The notes: generated by a model not told the origin, from the letters alone. Counted from the stretch's first letter, positions 17,582-26,297 are shown. The stretch: DNA of 64,000 nt from Micrococcaceae bacterium Sec5.7 (GCA_039636785.1 CP144169.1:2108001-2172000), one strand, 5' to 3'. Program-made: numbers and translations.

Positions 17582-19021
17582 CTAGTGCGCGTCTACGGCT
17601 TCGATCTCGGACTTATCTTCGCCCCAGAGGGTGTGGAAGGTTCCTTCGGTATCCACACGGCCGTAGGTGTGGGCGCCGAAGAGGTCACGCTGCCCCTGGA
17701 TCACGGCGGCCGGAAGGCGCTTGCGACGCAGTCCGTCGTAGTAAGCCAGAGAGGATGAGAAGACCGGTACCGGGATTCCCAGCTGCACGGCGGTGGACAC
17801 CACGCGGCGCCATGCCGGCAGGACCTCGGCAATGGCCTTGGTAAATGCCGGGGCGAACAGCAGGTTGGCCGGCTTCTGGTCCGCGGCGTAGGCCTTGGTG
17901 ATTTCCTTGAGCAGCTCCGCACGGATGATGCAGCCGCCGCGCCACAGCGAGGCGATCTCGTCCAGCTTCAGATCCCAGCCGTATTCCTTGGCTGCCGAAG
18001 TCAGCATGTCCAGACCCTGGGCGTAGGAGACCAGCTTGGAGGCGTAGAGGGCCTGGCGGACGTCCTCGACGAACGTTTCGGGAACCTGAACGTCGAGTTC
18101 TTCGCCGGCGAGCAGCTCCTGGGCCAGCTTGCGCTGTTCCGTCTGGGACGACAGCGCACGTGCGAAGACCGATTCGGCGATGCCCGACGTCGGGGATCCC
18201 AGCTCGAGCGCGGAGATGACCGTCCAGCGGCCGGTGCCTTTCTGGCCGGCCGCATCCACCACGACATCAACGAACGGCTTGCCGGTCCTGGTATCAACGT
18301 GGCCCAGGACCTCTGCAGAGATTTCGATCAGGAAGGAGGCGAGGTCGCCCTTGTTCCACTCTTCGAAGATCTTCGCCTGCTCCGCCGGTTCGATCCCCGC
18401 GCCGGAGCGGAGGAGGTCAAAGGCTTCGCCGATGACCTGCATGTCGGCGTATTCGATGCCGTTGTGGACCATTTTGACGAAGTGGCCGGCGCCGTCGGTG
18501 CCGATCCAGGCGCAGCAGGGCTTGCCGTCAACGTGCGCTGCAATCTTTTCAAGCAGCGGTCCCAGGGCCTCGTAGGATTCCTTGGAGCCGCCGGGCATGA
18601 TGGACGGGCCGTTGAGTGCGCCTTCCTCGCCGCCCGAGACGCCGATTCCCACGAAGTGCAGGTCCTTTGCCGCGAGGGCTGCTTCGCGGCGGCGGGTGTC
18701 CTCGTAGTGCGAGTTGCCGGCGTCGATGATGATGTCGCCAGCCTCCAGCAGCGGCTCCAGCTGTTCGATAACGGAGTCCACCGGCTTGCCGGCCTTCACC
18801 ATGATCAGCACGCGGCGGGGCTTTTCCAGGGAGTCAACGAGTTCCTGAAGTGTTTCAGTGCGGACAAAGTCACCGTCTCCACCGTGCTTTTCCAGGAGTG
18901 CGTCAGTCTTCTCCACAGACCTGTTGTGCAGGGCGACAGTGAAGCCGTTCCGGGCCAGGTTGCGGGCCAGGTTGGCGCCCATCACCGCAAGGCCGGTGAC
19001 ACCGATGTGTGCTGACATCAA
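17582..19021 (-). CDS. gnd: 6-phosphogluconate dehydrogenase, decarboxylating (NADP-type)
   Basis: The enzyme converts 6-phosphogluconate to ribulose 5-phosphate, CO2 and NADPH in the pentose phosphate pathway. The 479-residue length is that of the long dimeric type. Motifs are GLAVMGANLARNLARNGF, the NADP-favouring HNRSVEKTD, GVSGGEEGALNGPSIMPGG and catalytic lysine in GHFVKMVHNGIEY. The C-terminal QRDLFGAHTYGR is typical. It is divergent from a GntR-family regulator gene, with two dyads in the shared 170-base gap, and near idonate/gluconate genes. Confidence 0.96.
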   Translation of the reverse strand: MMSAHIGVTGLAVMGANLARNLARNGFTVALHNRSVEKTDALLEKHGGDGDFVRTETLQELVDSLEKPRRVLIMVKAGKPVDSVIEQLEPLLEAGDIIIDAGNSHYEDTRRREAALAAKDLHFVGIGVSGGEEGALNGPSIMPGGSKESYEALGPLLEKIAAHVDGKPCCAWIGTDGAGHFVKMVHNGIEYADMQVIGEAFDLLRSGAGIEPAEQAKIFEEWNKGDLASFLIEISAEVLGHVDTRTGKPFVDVVVDAAGQKGTGRWTVISALELGSPTSGIAESVFARALSSQTEQRKLAQELLAGEELDVQVPETFVEDVRQALYASKLVSYAQGLDMLTSAAKEYGWDLKLDEIASLWRGGCIIRAELLKEITKAYAADQKPANLLFAPAFTKAIAEVLPAWRRVVSTAVQLGIPVPVFSSSLAYYDGLRRKRLPAAVIQGQRDLFGAHTYGRVDTEGTFHTLWGEDKSEIEAVDAH

Positions 19022-19057
19022 AACTCCAATTCATTCATGTGCAACGTGTGCAATCAG

Positions 19058-19076
19058 TCCCGCACTTCCTGCGGGA
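19058..19076. promoter_or_regulatory. Dyad in the gnd-gntR divergent promoter region (1)
   Basis: TCCCGCACTTCCTGCGGGA is a perfect 7-bp inverted repeat with a 5-base centre. It sits 37 bases upstream of the gnd start and could be an operator or part of the 5' UTR hairpin. Confidence 0.4.
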
Positions 19077-19163
19077 CACGCTTTTAGGACCAGTGGCTGT
19101 GAATAAACCATATGTATTACCCGTGGCAACGGGAAAGTAGCGCCCACCTAGTGGAAAATGGCG

Positions 19164-19191
19164 CGTCACAAACAGTCTAGGATGTGTGACG
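19164..19191. promoter_or_regulatory. Dyad in front of the GntR regulator gene (2)
   Basis: CGTCACA and TGTGACG form a perfect 7-bp inverted repeat separated by 14 bases. It ends two bases before the chosen ATG at 19194, so binding there would block translation or transcription start of the regulator. This suggests autoregulation. Confidence 0.4.
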
Positions 19192-19193
19192 AT

Positions 19194-19988
19194 ATGGCTT
19201 CCGAGCCACCAGCAACGACGCTGAAGAGGGACCGGGCCAGCCCGATTATGCTTACTAACATGTCAACCAGCCTTCACCATCGTGCCATTGAGCATCTGGG
19301 AACCCGAATTGTCGAAGGAAACCTTCCCACCGGACACGTTATGTTGGCCGAGCAGCTTGAAGCCGAACTGAAGGTATCCCGCTCCGTAATCCGTGAAGCG
19401 GTGCGCGTTCTTCAGTCGCTGGGTCTCGTGGAGACCATCAAACGAGTTGGCATCCGCGTGCTGCCGGCCAGCCGTTGGAACCCTTTTGATCCCCTCGTGA
19501 TCCGCTGGCGGCTCGCCGGCGGCGGCCGTGGCGCCCAGCTGCGCTCGCTCGCCGAGCTGCGCTCCGCCGTCGAGCCCGTTGCCGCGGAACTGGCAGCCGC
19601 GAATGCGCCGGAAGAGCTCCGCCGTGAACTGCTTGAGGTGTCCGTGGCAATGCGCGACGCCGGCATGGCCGGTGATGTTCCCCGGTTCCTGGAGCTGGAC
19701 ATCCACTTCCACTCGCTGCTCCTGACGGGATCCGGCAACGAAATGTTCGCTAATCTCGTGGGCCAGGTGGCCGAAACCCTGACGGGCCGGACTGTTCACG
19801 GGCTGATGCCGGACCGCCCCCGCGACGCCGCCCTGCAATGGCATGTTGACCTTGCCGAGGCGATTTCGACGGGTGATGCCTCGGCCGCACGCGAAGCGTC
19901 CAACAGCATCATGCGCCAGACGATCTCGGAGCTGGAGCCGTCCTGGAGCGAACAGCCCCGGGTCTTCATTCCGGTTCAGCGCGGCTAG
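19194..19988 (+). CDS. GntR/FadR-family transcriptional regulator
   Basis: The protein has an N-terminal winged helix (about residues 25-90, HHRAIEHLGTRIVEGNLPTG, then VSRSVIREAVRVLQSLGLVE) and a C-terminal FCD ligand-binding domain (about 110-250). Metal-ligand candidates in the FCD are the D and H of LDIHFHSLLL, H in LMPDRP...LQWHVD and nearby residues. Its divergent position next to gnd and the idonate/gluconate genes suggests control by a sugar acid such as gluconate. That is inference. Starts at 19182, 19248 and 19260 are possible; 19194 was chosen because AGGA lies at proper spacing. Confidence 0.85.
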   Translation: MASEPPATTLKRDRASPIMLTNMSTSLHHRAIEHLGTRIVEGNLPTGHVMLAEQLEAELKVSRSVIREAVRVLQSLGLVETIKRVGIRVLPASRWNPFDPLVIRWRLAGGGRGAQLRSLAELRSAVEPVAAELAAANAPEELRRELLEVSVAMRDAGMAGDVPRFLELDIHFHSLLLTGSGNEMFANLVGQVAETLTGRTVHGLMPDRPRDAALQWHVDLAEAISTGDASAAREASNSIMRQTISELEPSWSEQPRVFIPVQRG

Positions 19989-19998
19989 CTCAGCACAG

Positions 19999-20760
19999 TC
20001 AGCCATCGACGCTCCGGAAGTCCAGCAGCACTTTCCCCGATTCCGCCGAGTTCCGGGCCACCTCGAAGGCCTCCAGGCCACGGTCCAGGGTGAATTCATG
20101 GGTGATGACCGGCGCGATGTGCAGGGTGCCGTCCGCCAGGGCCCGGATCACGTCGTCGATCTCGTCATTGAACCGGAACGATCCCAGCAGCTCAAGTTCC
20201 CGGGTGATGGCCAGGGCGGTCTTTCCGGCCACGCCGCCTGCGCGCCCCACCGCATGCCATGCCACACTCGCCGGTTCAATCAGGGCCGCTGTCCGCAGGT
20301 CCAGGTTTCCAGGCAAGGGACGGAGCATTCGCGACGGCAGATTCACGAAGCGGCTGAACGCACCGTCTGTGTGCGGAAAGCGGGCGGCGCTTCCCAGATA
20401 CGTGCAGCCGGGGGACAGGTTGGGCCGGTCCTCGGGATGCTTCGCTGCCCCCGGGGCCGGGGTGGCCGGGTGGACCGCGACGGCGGTGCCGGCGGCCGGG
20501 CCGCTGCCGTCCGCTGCAGAGCGTGTAACCACACCCACAATCTCGTGGCCAAGCACCATGGGGGCCTTCAGGACCGATTCGCCGACGGCACCGTGGATCC
20601 AGTAGTGCAGGTCCGAGCCGCAGATTCCGCCGTAAGCCACCTCAACGACGGCTTCATCCGTGGCAGGGGCGGCCAGCGGAACGTCTTCGATCCGCAGGTC
20701 ACCGGCGGCGTGCGCCACCACTGCCGGCGTGGAAGCCGGCAATTCGGTTACAGGCGGCAT
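19999..20760 (-). pseudogene. L-idonate 5-dehydrogenase-like zinc alcohol dehydrogenase with internal in-frame deletion
   Basis: The frame is open for 253 residues, while family members have about 340-350. The N-terminal GroES-like catalytic domain is intact: GGICGSDLHYWIHG with the catalytic zinc Cys and GHEIVGVV with His-Glu. The sequence then jumps from GRAGGVAGKTALA directly to ITRELELLGSFRFN, which is the region after the nucleotide-binding domain. About 90 residues, that is most of the Rossmann fold with its GxGxxG, are missing without loss of frame. The product could not bind NAD(P). The start overlaps the idnO stop, so it remains the last cistron of the operon. Confidence 0.75.
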
Positions 20761-21530
20761 CAGACCACCACCGTCATTCCGCCGTCGATGAAGATGGTCT
20801 GGCCGTTCACAAAATTGGATCCGTCAGAGGCAAGCCAGACCGCGGGCCCGGCGAGGTCCTGCACTGTCCCCCACCGGTTTGCCGGTGTGCGCCCCAGGAT
20901 CCATGAGTTGAAACCGGGATCATCAACCAGGTTCTGGGTCATTTCCGTGCGGATGTAGCCGGGCGCAATGCCGTTGATCTGCAGCCCGGAGGCTGCCCAC
21001 TCGGCGGTCATGGCCCGGGTGAGGTTGCGCAGGCCGCCCTTGGCCGCAATATAGGGCGCGATGGTGGGACGGGCCAGGTCAGTCTGGACCGAGCAGATGT
21101 TGATGATCTTGCCGCGGCCGCGCGGGATCATGTCCCGGGCGGCCTCGCGACCCACCAGGAAGGCGCTCGTGAGATCCGTTTTGAGGACACGTTCCCAGTC
21201 GCCCACGTCAAGCTCAAGCATCGGCACGCGGTGCTGGATGCCGGCGTTGTTCACCAGGATGTCCAGCGGCCCCACATTTTGTTCAATCCAGGAAATCCCC
21301 TCCGCCGCGGCGGTGTCGCTCGTGACGTCGAAGGCGCAGCTGCGGATCCGGCCGTCCGGATAGTCGGCTTCCATTGCCGTTTCCGCCGCCAGGAGGCGCT
21401 GCGGATTGATGCCGTTCAGCACCACGGTGGCTCCGGCGTCGGCCAGGGCCCGCGCCAGGGCGTTCCCGATTCCCCGGCTGGAACCTGTCACCAGAGCGAT
21501 GCGCCCGGTGAGGTCAAATAGCGCACTCAT
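20760..21530 (-). CDS. idnO: SDR oxidoreductase, gluconate 5-dehydrogenase-like
   Basis: The 256-residue classical SDR is most like gluconate 5-dehydrogenases, which interconvert 5-keto-gluconate and gluconate after L-idonate oxidation. It has TGSSRGIG, NNAGIQHR, a catalytic set in ICSVQTDLARPTIAPYIAAK and IAPGYIRTEMTQNL. It ends in FIDGGMTVVV, the usual C-terminus. Its ATG overlaps the stop of the upstream dehydrogenase gene and its stop overlaps the start of the damaged idnD, indicating one operon. The assignment to gluconate rather than another keto-acid is from family resemblance and context. Confidence 0.8.
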   Translation of the reverse strand: MSALFDLTGRIALVTGSSRGIGNALARALADAGATVVLNGINPQRLLAAETAMEADYPDGRIRSCAFDVTSDTAAAEGISWIEQNVGPLDILVNNAGIQHRVPMLELDVGDWERVLKTDLTSAFLVGREAARDMIPRGRGKIINICSVQTDLARPTIAPYIAAKGGLRNLTRAMTAEWAASGLQINGIAPGYIRTEMTQNLVDDPGFNSWILGRTPANRWGTVQDLAGPAVWLASDGSNFVNGQTIFIDGGMTVVV

Positions 21531-22456
21531 GCTGATGCTGTCCCTTTCGTCGCGGTGTCCGCCGCCTTATCGCTGAGATTGGAAATGGCCAGTCTGACCA
21601 CGGCGAGGTCCTGATCCCCCAGTCCCTGCCGCTTGAGTTCCGCATAGAGTTCGACGCCGGCGCTCGCCATCGGGACGGCGGCACCTATTGCCCCTGCGGA
21701 CTCCACCACAAAGGAGAGGTCCTTGTGCATGAACTTGGCCGGACCTGTGGGCGTGTAATCCTTCTGTGCCAGCCGCGGACCTACGACGTCGAGCACCCGG
21801 CTCCCTGCCAGGCCACCCGCCAGCACCTCATAGAGTGCGGCAACATCCATTCCGGAGCGTTCGGCGAGCTCTGCCGCCTCGGCGAGTGCCGCCGTCGTGG
21901 TTCCCACAACCAGCTGGTTGCAGGCTTTGGCCAGCGAGCCGGCGCCCAGCGGACCCATCCGCCGGACGGTGGCCCCCATCGCTCCAAAGAGCGGGGCGAG
22001 GCGCTGGAATTCCTCGTCAGTTGAACCCACCATGATGGCCAGGCTTCCGTCGACGGCGCCATTGGTTCCTCCGCTGACGGGTGCATCCACTACCGCCGCG
22101 TTTCCGCCGCTCGCCTCGCCGACCCTGCGTCCGAATTCCTGGACCGCGGCGGGCGAAACGCTGCTCATGACCACCACGGTGGTCCCGGGGGCCGGAGGCT
22201 CAGCCGCCCAGCTGTCCAGAAGTCCGGCCGCAGCGTCCTCGACGAAGGACAGATCAGGGAGCATGAAGACAATCACGGGCAGTCCGCGGAGCTCTGCCAC
22301 ATCGGCAGCGGGGGCGCCGCCGAGCTGCACAAAGTCATCCACTGCACCGGCCGACCGGTTCCAGCCAGTGACCGCCCAGCCCTTTTTCACGAGGTTCGCC
22401 GCCATGGGCGCCCCCATAAGACCCAGGCCGACGAATCCGGCTCTCTGTACATTCAT
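21527..22456 (-). CDS. NAD(P)-dependent beta-hydroxyacid dehydrogenase (3-hydroxyisobutyrate dehydrogenase family)
   Basis: The 309-residue protein has the N-terminal Rossmann motif GLGLMGAPMAANLVKKG, the substrate motif DAPVSGGTNGA, the catalytic lysine in GAGSLAKACNQLVVG and the C-terminal KDLSFVVESA segment with KD. The family includes 2-hydroxy-3-oxopropionate (tartronate semialdehyde) and 3-hydroxyisobutyrate dehydrogenases; tartronate semialdehyde would suit a sugar-acid locus but cannot be decided here. It is first gene of the operon with idnO and idnD, divergent from the D-2-hydroxyacid dehydrogenase. Confidence 0.85.
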   Translation of the reverse strand: MNVQRAGFVGLGLMGAPMAANLVKKGWAVTGWNRSAGAVDDFVQLGGAPAADVAELRGLPVIVFMLPDLSFVEDAAAGLLDSWAAEPPAPGTTVVVMSSVSPAAVQEFGRRVGEASGGNAAVVDAPVSGGTNGAVDGSLAIMVGSTDEEFQRLAPLFGAMGATVRRMGPLGAGSLAKACNQLVVGTTTAALAEAAELAERSGMDVAALYEVLAGGLAGSRVLDVVGPRLAQKDYTPTGPAKFMHKDLSFVVESAGAIGAAVPMASAGVELYAELKRQGLGDQDLAVVRLAISNLSDKAADTATKGTASA

Positions 22457-22482
22457 GCGCTGCCTCGCCTCACATCGGTGTG

Positions 22483-22514
22483 GTTCATCTAGGAAAATCT
22501 GTTCAATATCCTAG
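22483..22514. promoter_or_regulatory. Operator-like region between divergent dehydrogenase genes
   Basis: The 70-base gap between the two divergent genes contains CTAGGA (22489-22494) and TCCTAG (22509-22514) as an inverted repeat with a 14-base centre. Two GTTCA boxes start at 22483 and 22501. The same GTTCA/TGAAC word recurs in the iclR and transporter promoters, hinting at shared control. Confidence 0.4.
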
Positions 22515-22526
22515 CCTCCATTCAGT

Positions 22527-23591
22527 ATGATGAACACTATGACGTCTCAAACCACCGTCGCGATCGCTGTCCCGCTCGAATCAGAGTTTGTGGAGCGCAT
22601 CCGCGCCGTAGAACCCTCCGTTACCGTCCTCTACGAACCCGGGCTCCTGCCGCCGGAACGGTTCCCGGCAGACCATTCCGGCGATCCGGACTTCAAACGC
22701 ACTCCGGAGCAGGAAGAACGCTACTGGGCCATGCTCAACAAGGCGCAGGTCCTGTACGGCTTTCCCAACGAAAGCCCGGCCGGTCTGGCCAGGATTGCCC
22801 GGGACAACCCCCACCTGCAGTGGATCCATGCCATGGCTGCCGGTGCCGGCGGGGCCGTCAAGGCGTCCGGCCTGGATTCCGAAACGCTGCAGAAGTTCAA
22901 AGTGACCACCTCCGCCGGCGTGCATGCGCTGCCGCTCGCCGAATTCGCTGCCCTGGGAATTCTCAACGGCTTTAAGCGCAGCGCCGAACTGGCCCAGGAC
23001 CAGGCCGGGAAAGTCTGGCCAGAGCTGCGCACCCCCACCCGGCTGGTGAACGGCTCCTCGCTGGTCATCACTGGGCTGGGCGAAATCGGCCTCGAAACTG
23101 CCCGGATTGCGCGGGCCCTGGGCATGAACGTCAGCGGCACCAAACGGACCGTGGAGCCGATTCACGGCATTGCTGAGGTGGCCGGCAATGACGGGCTCGC
23201 CGGGCTGCTGGCCTCGGCCGATGCCGTGGTGAACACGCTGCCCGGCACGCCCTACACCGAGAAGCTGTTCAACCGCGAAATCTTTGCGGCGATGAACCCT
23301 GGCACCGTATTTGTCAACGTGGGCCGCGGCACCGTCGTGGACGAAGACGCGCTGCTCGAGGCGCTTGAGAACGGGCAGGTCTCGTTCGCCTGCCTGGACG
23401 TCTTCGCCGTTGAGCCGCTCCCCCAGGACAGCCCGCTGTGGAACCACCCGAAGGTTATGGTGTCCCCGCATACCTCAGCGCTCAGCGCCGCGGAGAACCG
23501 CCTCATCTCGGAGCGATTCTGCAGCAACCTGCGCACGTTCCTCGACGGCGGCGAACTGCCGCACCTCGTGGACACGGTGCAGTTCTACTAA
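22527..23591 (+). CDS. D-2-hydroxyacid dehydrogenase
   Basis: The 354-residue NAD(P)-dependent enzyme of the D-isomer-specific 2-hydroxyacid dehydrogenase family has the Rossmann glycine motif GLGEIGLETARIAR, the catalytic arginine/glutamate block FVNVGRGTVVDEDAL and the catalytic histidine in HPKVMVSPHTSALS. Y/F-type interdomain residues and length are close to GhrA-like glyoxylate/hydroxypyruvate reductases; the true substrate is unknown. ATG 22527 is followed by another ATG at 22539. A strong bidirectional terminator follows. Confidence 0.88.
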   Translation: MMNTMTSQTTVAIAVPLESEFVERIRAVEPSVTVLYEPGLLPPERFPADHSGDPDFKRTPEQEERYWAMLNKAQVLYGFPNESPAGLARIARDNPHLQWIHAMAAGAGGAVKASGLDSETLQKFKVTTSAGVHALPLAEFAALGILNGFKRSAELAQDQAGKVWPELRTPTRLVNGSSLVITGLGEIGLETARIARALGMNVSGTKRTVEPIHGIAEVAGNDGLAGLLASADAVVNTLPGTPYTEKLFNREIFAAMNPGTVFVNVGRGTVVDEDALLEALENGQVSFACLDVFAVEPLPQDSPLWNHPKVMVSPHTSALSAAENRLISERFCSNLRTFLDGGELPHLVDTVQFY

Positions 23592-23604
23592 ATCCCCTGG
23601 CACC

Positions 23605-23661
23605 CACAGGAAGGGCGGCCCCTCCGCCTTGGGTTCCAGCGGAGGGGCCGCCCTTCCTGTG
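23605..23661. terminator. Strong bidirectional terminator between convergent genes
   Basis: A perfect stem of over 20 bp, CACAGGAAGGGCGGCCCCTC pairing with its complement ending at 23661, with a short loop. It lies between the D-2-hydroxyacid dehydrogenase and the convergent transporter gene. Confidence 0.85.
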
Positions 23662-23676
23662 TGTTGTGCGGACTGC

Positions 23677-25026
23677 CTAGCTGGCATCCTCAGTCAGCAG
23701 CAGGTCACGGCCATTGGTCTCCGGCGTGAAGAATGTGGTGATGAATGAGATCAGTGCCAGGACCAGCGAGTAGATCGCGGGAACAAGCCAGGAGTGCCCC
23801 GTCACAGCCAGCAGTGCAACACCGATCATGGGAGCGAAACCTCCGGCCAGGACGGCCGAGAGCTCACGGCTCAAGGCAACGCCGGTAAAGCGGTGCTGGG
23901 AGCCAAAGAGCTCTGGAAGCATTGCGCACTGCGGGCCGAGCATTGACTGCACACCCAGTGCGATGCCAACGGCCATAACAACCCACACCAGGGTGACGTT
24001 GCCCAACGTGACCAGATAGAACGCCGGCAGGGCAATGGCTGCCTGGAATAGCGCACCGTAGCGGTAAACCGGTACACGGCCGAACTTGTCAGACAGGGCC
24101 CCGAACGTCACCACCATGACAGCCGCGAAACCTGCGGCGATCAGCAGACCGGCGGGACCGATGAATTTGTCTCCCGGAAAAACTCCGGCCGGCAGGCTGA
24201 TGAACGAAACCAGCAGCGCCGAGTAGATGGACGAGTTTCCGTTCTCGCCCATGCGCAGGCCAATGCCGATCAGGACATTATTCTTGGAGTGCTTCCAGAT
24301 CTGGCCCACCGGGTTCTTTACCACAGCCTTGTGCTTCTCCAGCTCCTGGAAGACCGGCGTCTCCTTGAGGCGGAGACGGATGAAGACGGCAATGACAATC
24401 AGAATGATGCTGGCCAGGAACGGCGCGCGCCAAAGCCAGCCCTGAAGGACTTCTTTATCGGCGAGGGCCATCAGCGCGAAGGTTCCCGCACCGAGCAGGG
24501 TTCCCAGCTGGATGCCCACAAATGGAAGCGAGGCGAAGAAACCACGACGGCGCCGCGGGGCCACTTCGGAGATCAGTGTGGTGGCGCCGGCCTGCTCGGC
24601 ACCGGCCCCAAGGCCCTGAACGATGCGCAGCACCACCAGGAGGACTGCACCAAGCATGCCCGCCTGTTCAAACGTGGGCAGCAGCCCGATGGCAAAGCTG
24701 GCCGTTCCCATCATGCCGATGGTGAGGATGAGGACCATCCTGCGGCCGAAGCGGTCGCCTATGTAGCCGAAGACGATGCCACCGAACGGTCGGGCGGCAA
24801 ACCCGACACCGTATGTTGCGAACGAGGCGATGACCGCGCCACTCTCGCCCAGCGGTGAGAAGAACAGCGGTCCGAAGATGAGGGCCGAAGCCAGGCCATA
24901 AATATAGAAATCGTAGTACTCCAGGGCCGAGCCCACGGAGCTGGCAAGAGTTGCCCTTCGCAGCTGATCCGGATCGACGACGGCGCCGTCCGCTTCAGCC
25001 TGCGGTGTATCAGTACGAGTTATCAC
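23677..25026 (-). CDS. MHS-family MFS transporter (metabolite:H+ symporter)
   Basis: The 449-residue protein has 12 predicted membrane helices. The N-terminal half has the MHS signature: GSALEYYDFYIYGLASALIF, the loop 2-3 motif GYIGDRFGRRMVL and RIVQGLGAGAEQAGA. The middle loop is charged (LRLKETPVFQELEKHKAVVK). MHS carriers import organic acids such as dicarboxylates, shikimate or aromatic acids with protons. Neighbouring hydroxyacid dehydrogenases and an IclR regulator suggest a hydroxy- or sugar acid. The start GTG 25026 has GAGGGA upstream; the open frame further up is not transporter-like. Confidence 0.88.
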   Translation of the reverse strand: MITRTDTPQAEADGAVVDPDQLRRATLASSVGSALEYYDFYIYGLASALIFGPLFFSPLGESGAVIASFATYGVGFAARPFGGIVFGYIGDRFGRRMVLILTIGMMGTASFAIGLLPTFEQAGMLGAVLLVVLRIVQGLGAGAEQAGATTLISEVAPRRRRGFFASLPFVGIQLGTLLGAGTFALMALADKEVLQGWLWRAPFLASIILIVIAVFIRLRLKETPVFQELEKHKAVVKNPVGQIWKHSKNNVLIGIGLRMGENGNSSIYSALLVSFISLPAGVFPGDKFIGPAGLLIAAGFAAVMVVTFGALSDKFGRVPVYRYGALFQAAIALPAFYLVTLGNVTLVWVVMAVGIALGVQSMLGPQCAMLPELFGSQHRFTGVALSRELSAVLAGGFAPMIGVALLAVTGHSWLVPAIYSLVLALISFITTFFTPETNGRDLLLTEDAS

Positions 25027-25105
25027 AAGCACTCCCTCAAGAACACTCCAGACCCCCGTTGGCCTGGTGGGATAGCGACGGCACCTATGGCGTCGATCAC
25101 TATGG

Positions 25106-25129
25106 TGAACAGCGTACAACAAGTTGAAC
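25106..25129. promoter_or_regulatory. Paired TGAAC boxes upstream of the transporter
   Basis: Two TGAAC words start at 25106 and 25125 in direct orientation, with the small dyad CAACAAGTTG overlapping the second. They lie 80-100 bases upstream of the transporter start, in the gap shared with the iclR 3' end, and match the box in the iclR promoter. Confidence 0.35.
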
Positions 25130-25197
25130 GACAAGCCAACGAAGTAAGCAGATTTTAGATTCCGGGCGGAAATGTGACGCGGACCTCAGCAGTGCTG

Positions 25198-25995
25198 CTA
25201 TCCCATGGGGTTGCCCAGCGACCTGGCCAGTTCCTTGAGTTCCTTGACCATCAGGGCGCCCTGCTCATCCGTATATGTGGCCTTGAGTGCCGTAACCGAC
25301 AGCCCAAGGCTCGGTCCATGCGCGCCCCGGGTGGGCACCGAGACCGCAAGGCAGACCACCCCGGTGGTGGATTCCTCGTCCTCGAACGCATAGCCCCGCT
25401 CCCGGATCACTGCCAGCTGCGCCTTGAACTCGGCGCCTGTCCGGAGGGATTTGGGCGTCAGTACCGGCAGTACCTGGTCATCCGAAAACATTGCGTTTAT
25501 GTCGTGGTCGTGGAGACGGGCGATCAGGGCCTTGCCCACGGCGCAGAGGGAAACGGGCATCTTGTCGCCGATGTTGGAAGTCAGCCGGACGGCCGGATGG
25601 CCTTCATAGCGGGCCAGATAAATGACATTGGCACCGTCAAGCATGGCGATGCGAACGGTTTCTCCTGAGAGGGTGGTGGCCTGCTCGCAGAACCGGTAGA
25701 ACTCCTGCACCTCGTCCAGCCGGCTGAGATAAGCCGCCCCGAGTTCCACCAGTTTCCGGCCGAGCGTGAATTCGGCGCCCTGCCGGTTAATAAGGCGTGC
25801 CTCTTCCAGTGCGAGCAACAGGTTTGACGTCGAGGATTTCGGGATTTCCAGTTCGCGGGACAGGTCGCTCAGAGTGAGCCGGCCCGTCGCGGACGCTGCG
25901 AGGGCTTCAAGCACGGCAGCTGCACGCGTGACGGCAGGCGCAGGTGATGCGCTCCCCGATACGTCGGAAGATCGGGGGTTTCGGGAATCGGCCAT
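25198..25995 (-). CDS. IclR-family transcriptional regulator
   Basis: The 265-residue protein has an N-terminal winged helix (about 20-85, AVTRAAAVLEALAASATGRL, then LSDLSRELEIPKSSTSNLLL) and the IclR effector domain (about 90-255), with VSLCAVGKALIARL and GVVCLAVSVPTRG as landmarks. The start ATG 25995 is preceded by GAAGGAGAATC. Next to an organic-acid transporter and hydroxyacid dehydrogenases it is the likely local regulator. Whether it activates or represses cannot be read. Confidence 0.9.
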   Translation of the reverse strand: MADSRNPRSSDVSGSASPAPAVTRAAAVLEALAASATGRLTLSDLSRELEIPKSSTSNLLLALEEARLINRQGAEFTLGRKLVELGAAYLSRLDEVQEFYRFCEQATTLSGETVRIAMLDGANVIYLARYEGHPAVRLTSNIGDKMPVSLCAVGKALIARLHDHDINAMFSDDQVLPVLTPKSLRTGAEFKAQLAVIRERGYAFEDEESTTGVVCLAVSVPTRGAHGPSLGLSVTALKATYTDEQGALMVKELKELARSLGNPMG

Positions 25996-26068
25996 GATTC
26001 TCCTTCAGTCAGTGTGCGTACGATGCCGGTGCCTTCAATCAGTAACCCGGTGCATCCCAAATAGCTCT

Positions 26069-26084
26069 GTTCATTCAGCTGAAC
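26069..26084. promoter_or_regulatory. Candidate IclR operator in the iclR promoter
   Basis: GTTCATTCAGCTGAAC has perfect GTTCA / TGAAC arms around a 6-base centre and lies about 75 bases upstream of the iclR start. IclR-type operators are often short GTTCA-like palindromes, so autoregulation is plausible. Confidence 0.45.
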
Positions 26085-26204
26085 ACTAACCATCATAATG
26101 GTTCCGGCCTCGATGGGCGGAGCGCCGCTGACGCCGGGCAATGACTTCCCGGACAGGAGACAGCAGCTTTTTCGTGTTTCCGAATATTCACGGTATGTTA
26201 ATAC

Positions 26205-26252
26205 CAAGCCTTCCACCGCGGCATCCCCCAATAGTCGCGGTGGAAGGCTTTT
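26205..26252. terminator. Terminator-like hairpin
   Basis: AAGCCTTCCACCGCG pairs with CGCGGTGGAAGGCTT around a loop of about 18 bases. It lies in the 302-base gap between iclR and the small protein gene and probably ends the latter's minus-strand transcript. TTTT follows on the plus strand instead, so direction is unclear. Confidence 0.55.
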
Positions 26253-26297
26253 CCAATGGCTGTTTCCTTTGCCGGGCGCCGGACCCGCGGGCTGTGC

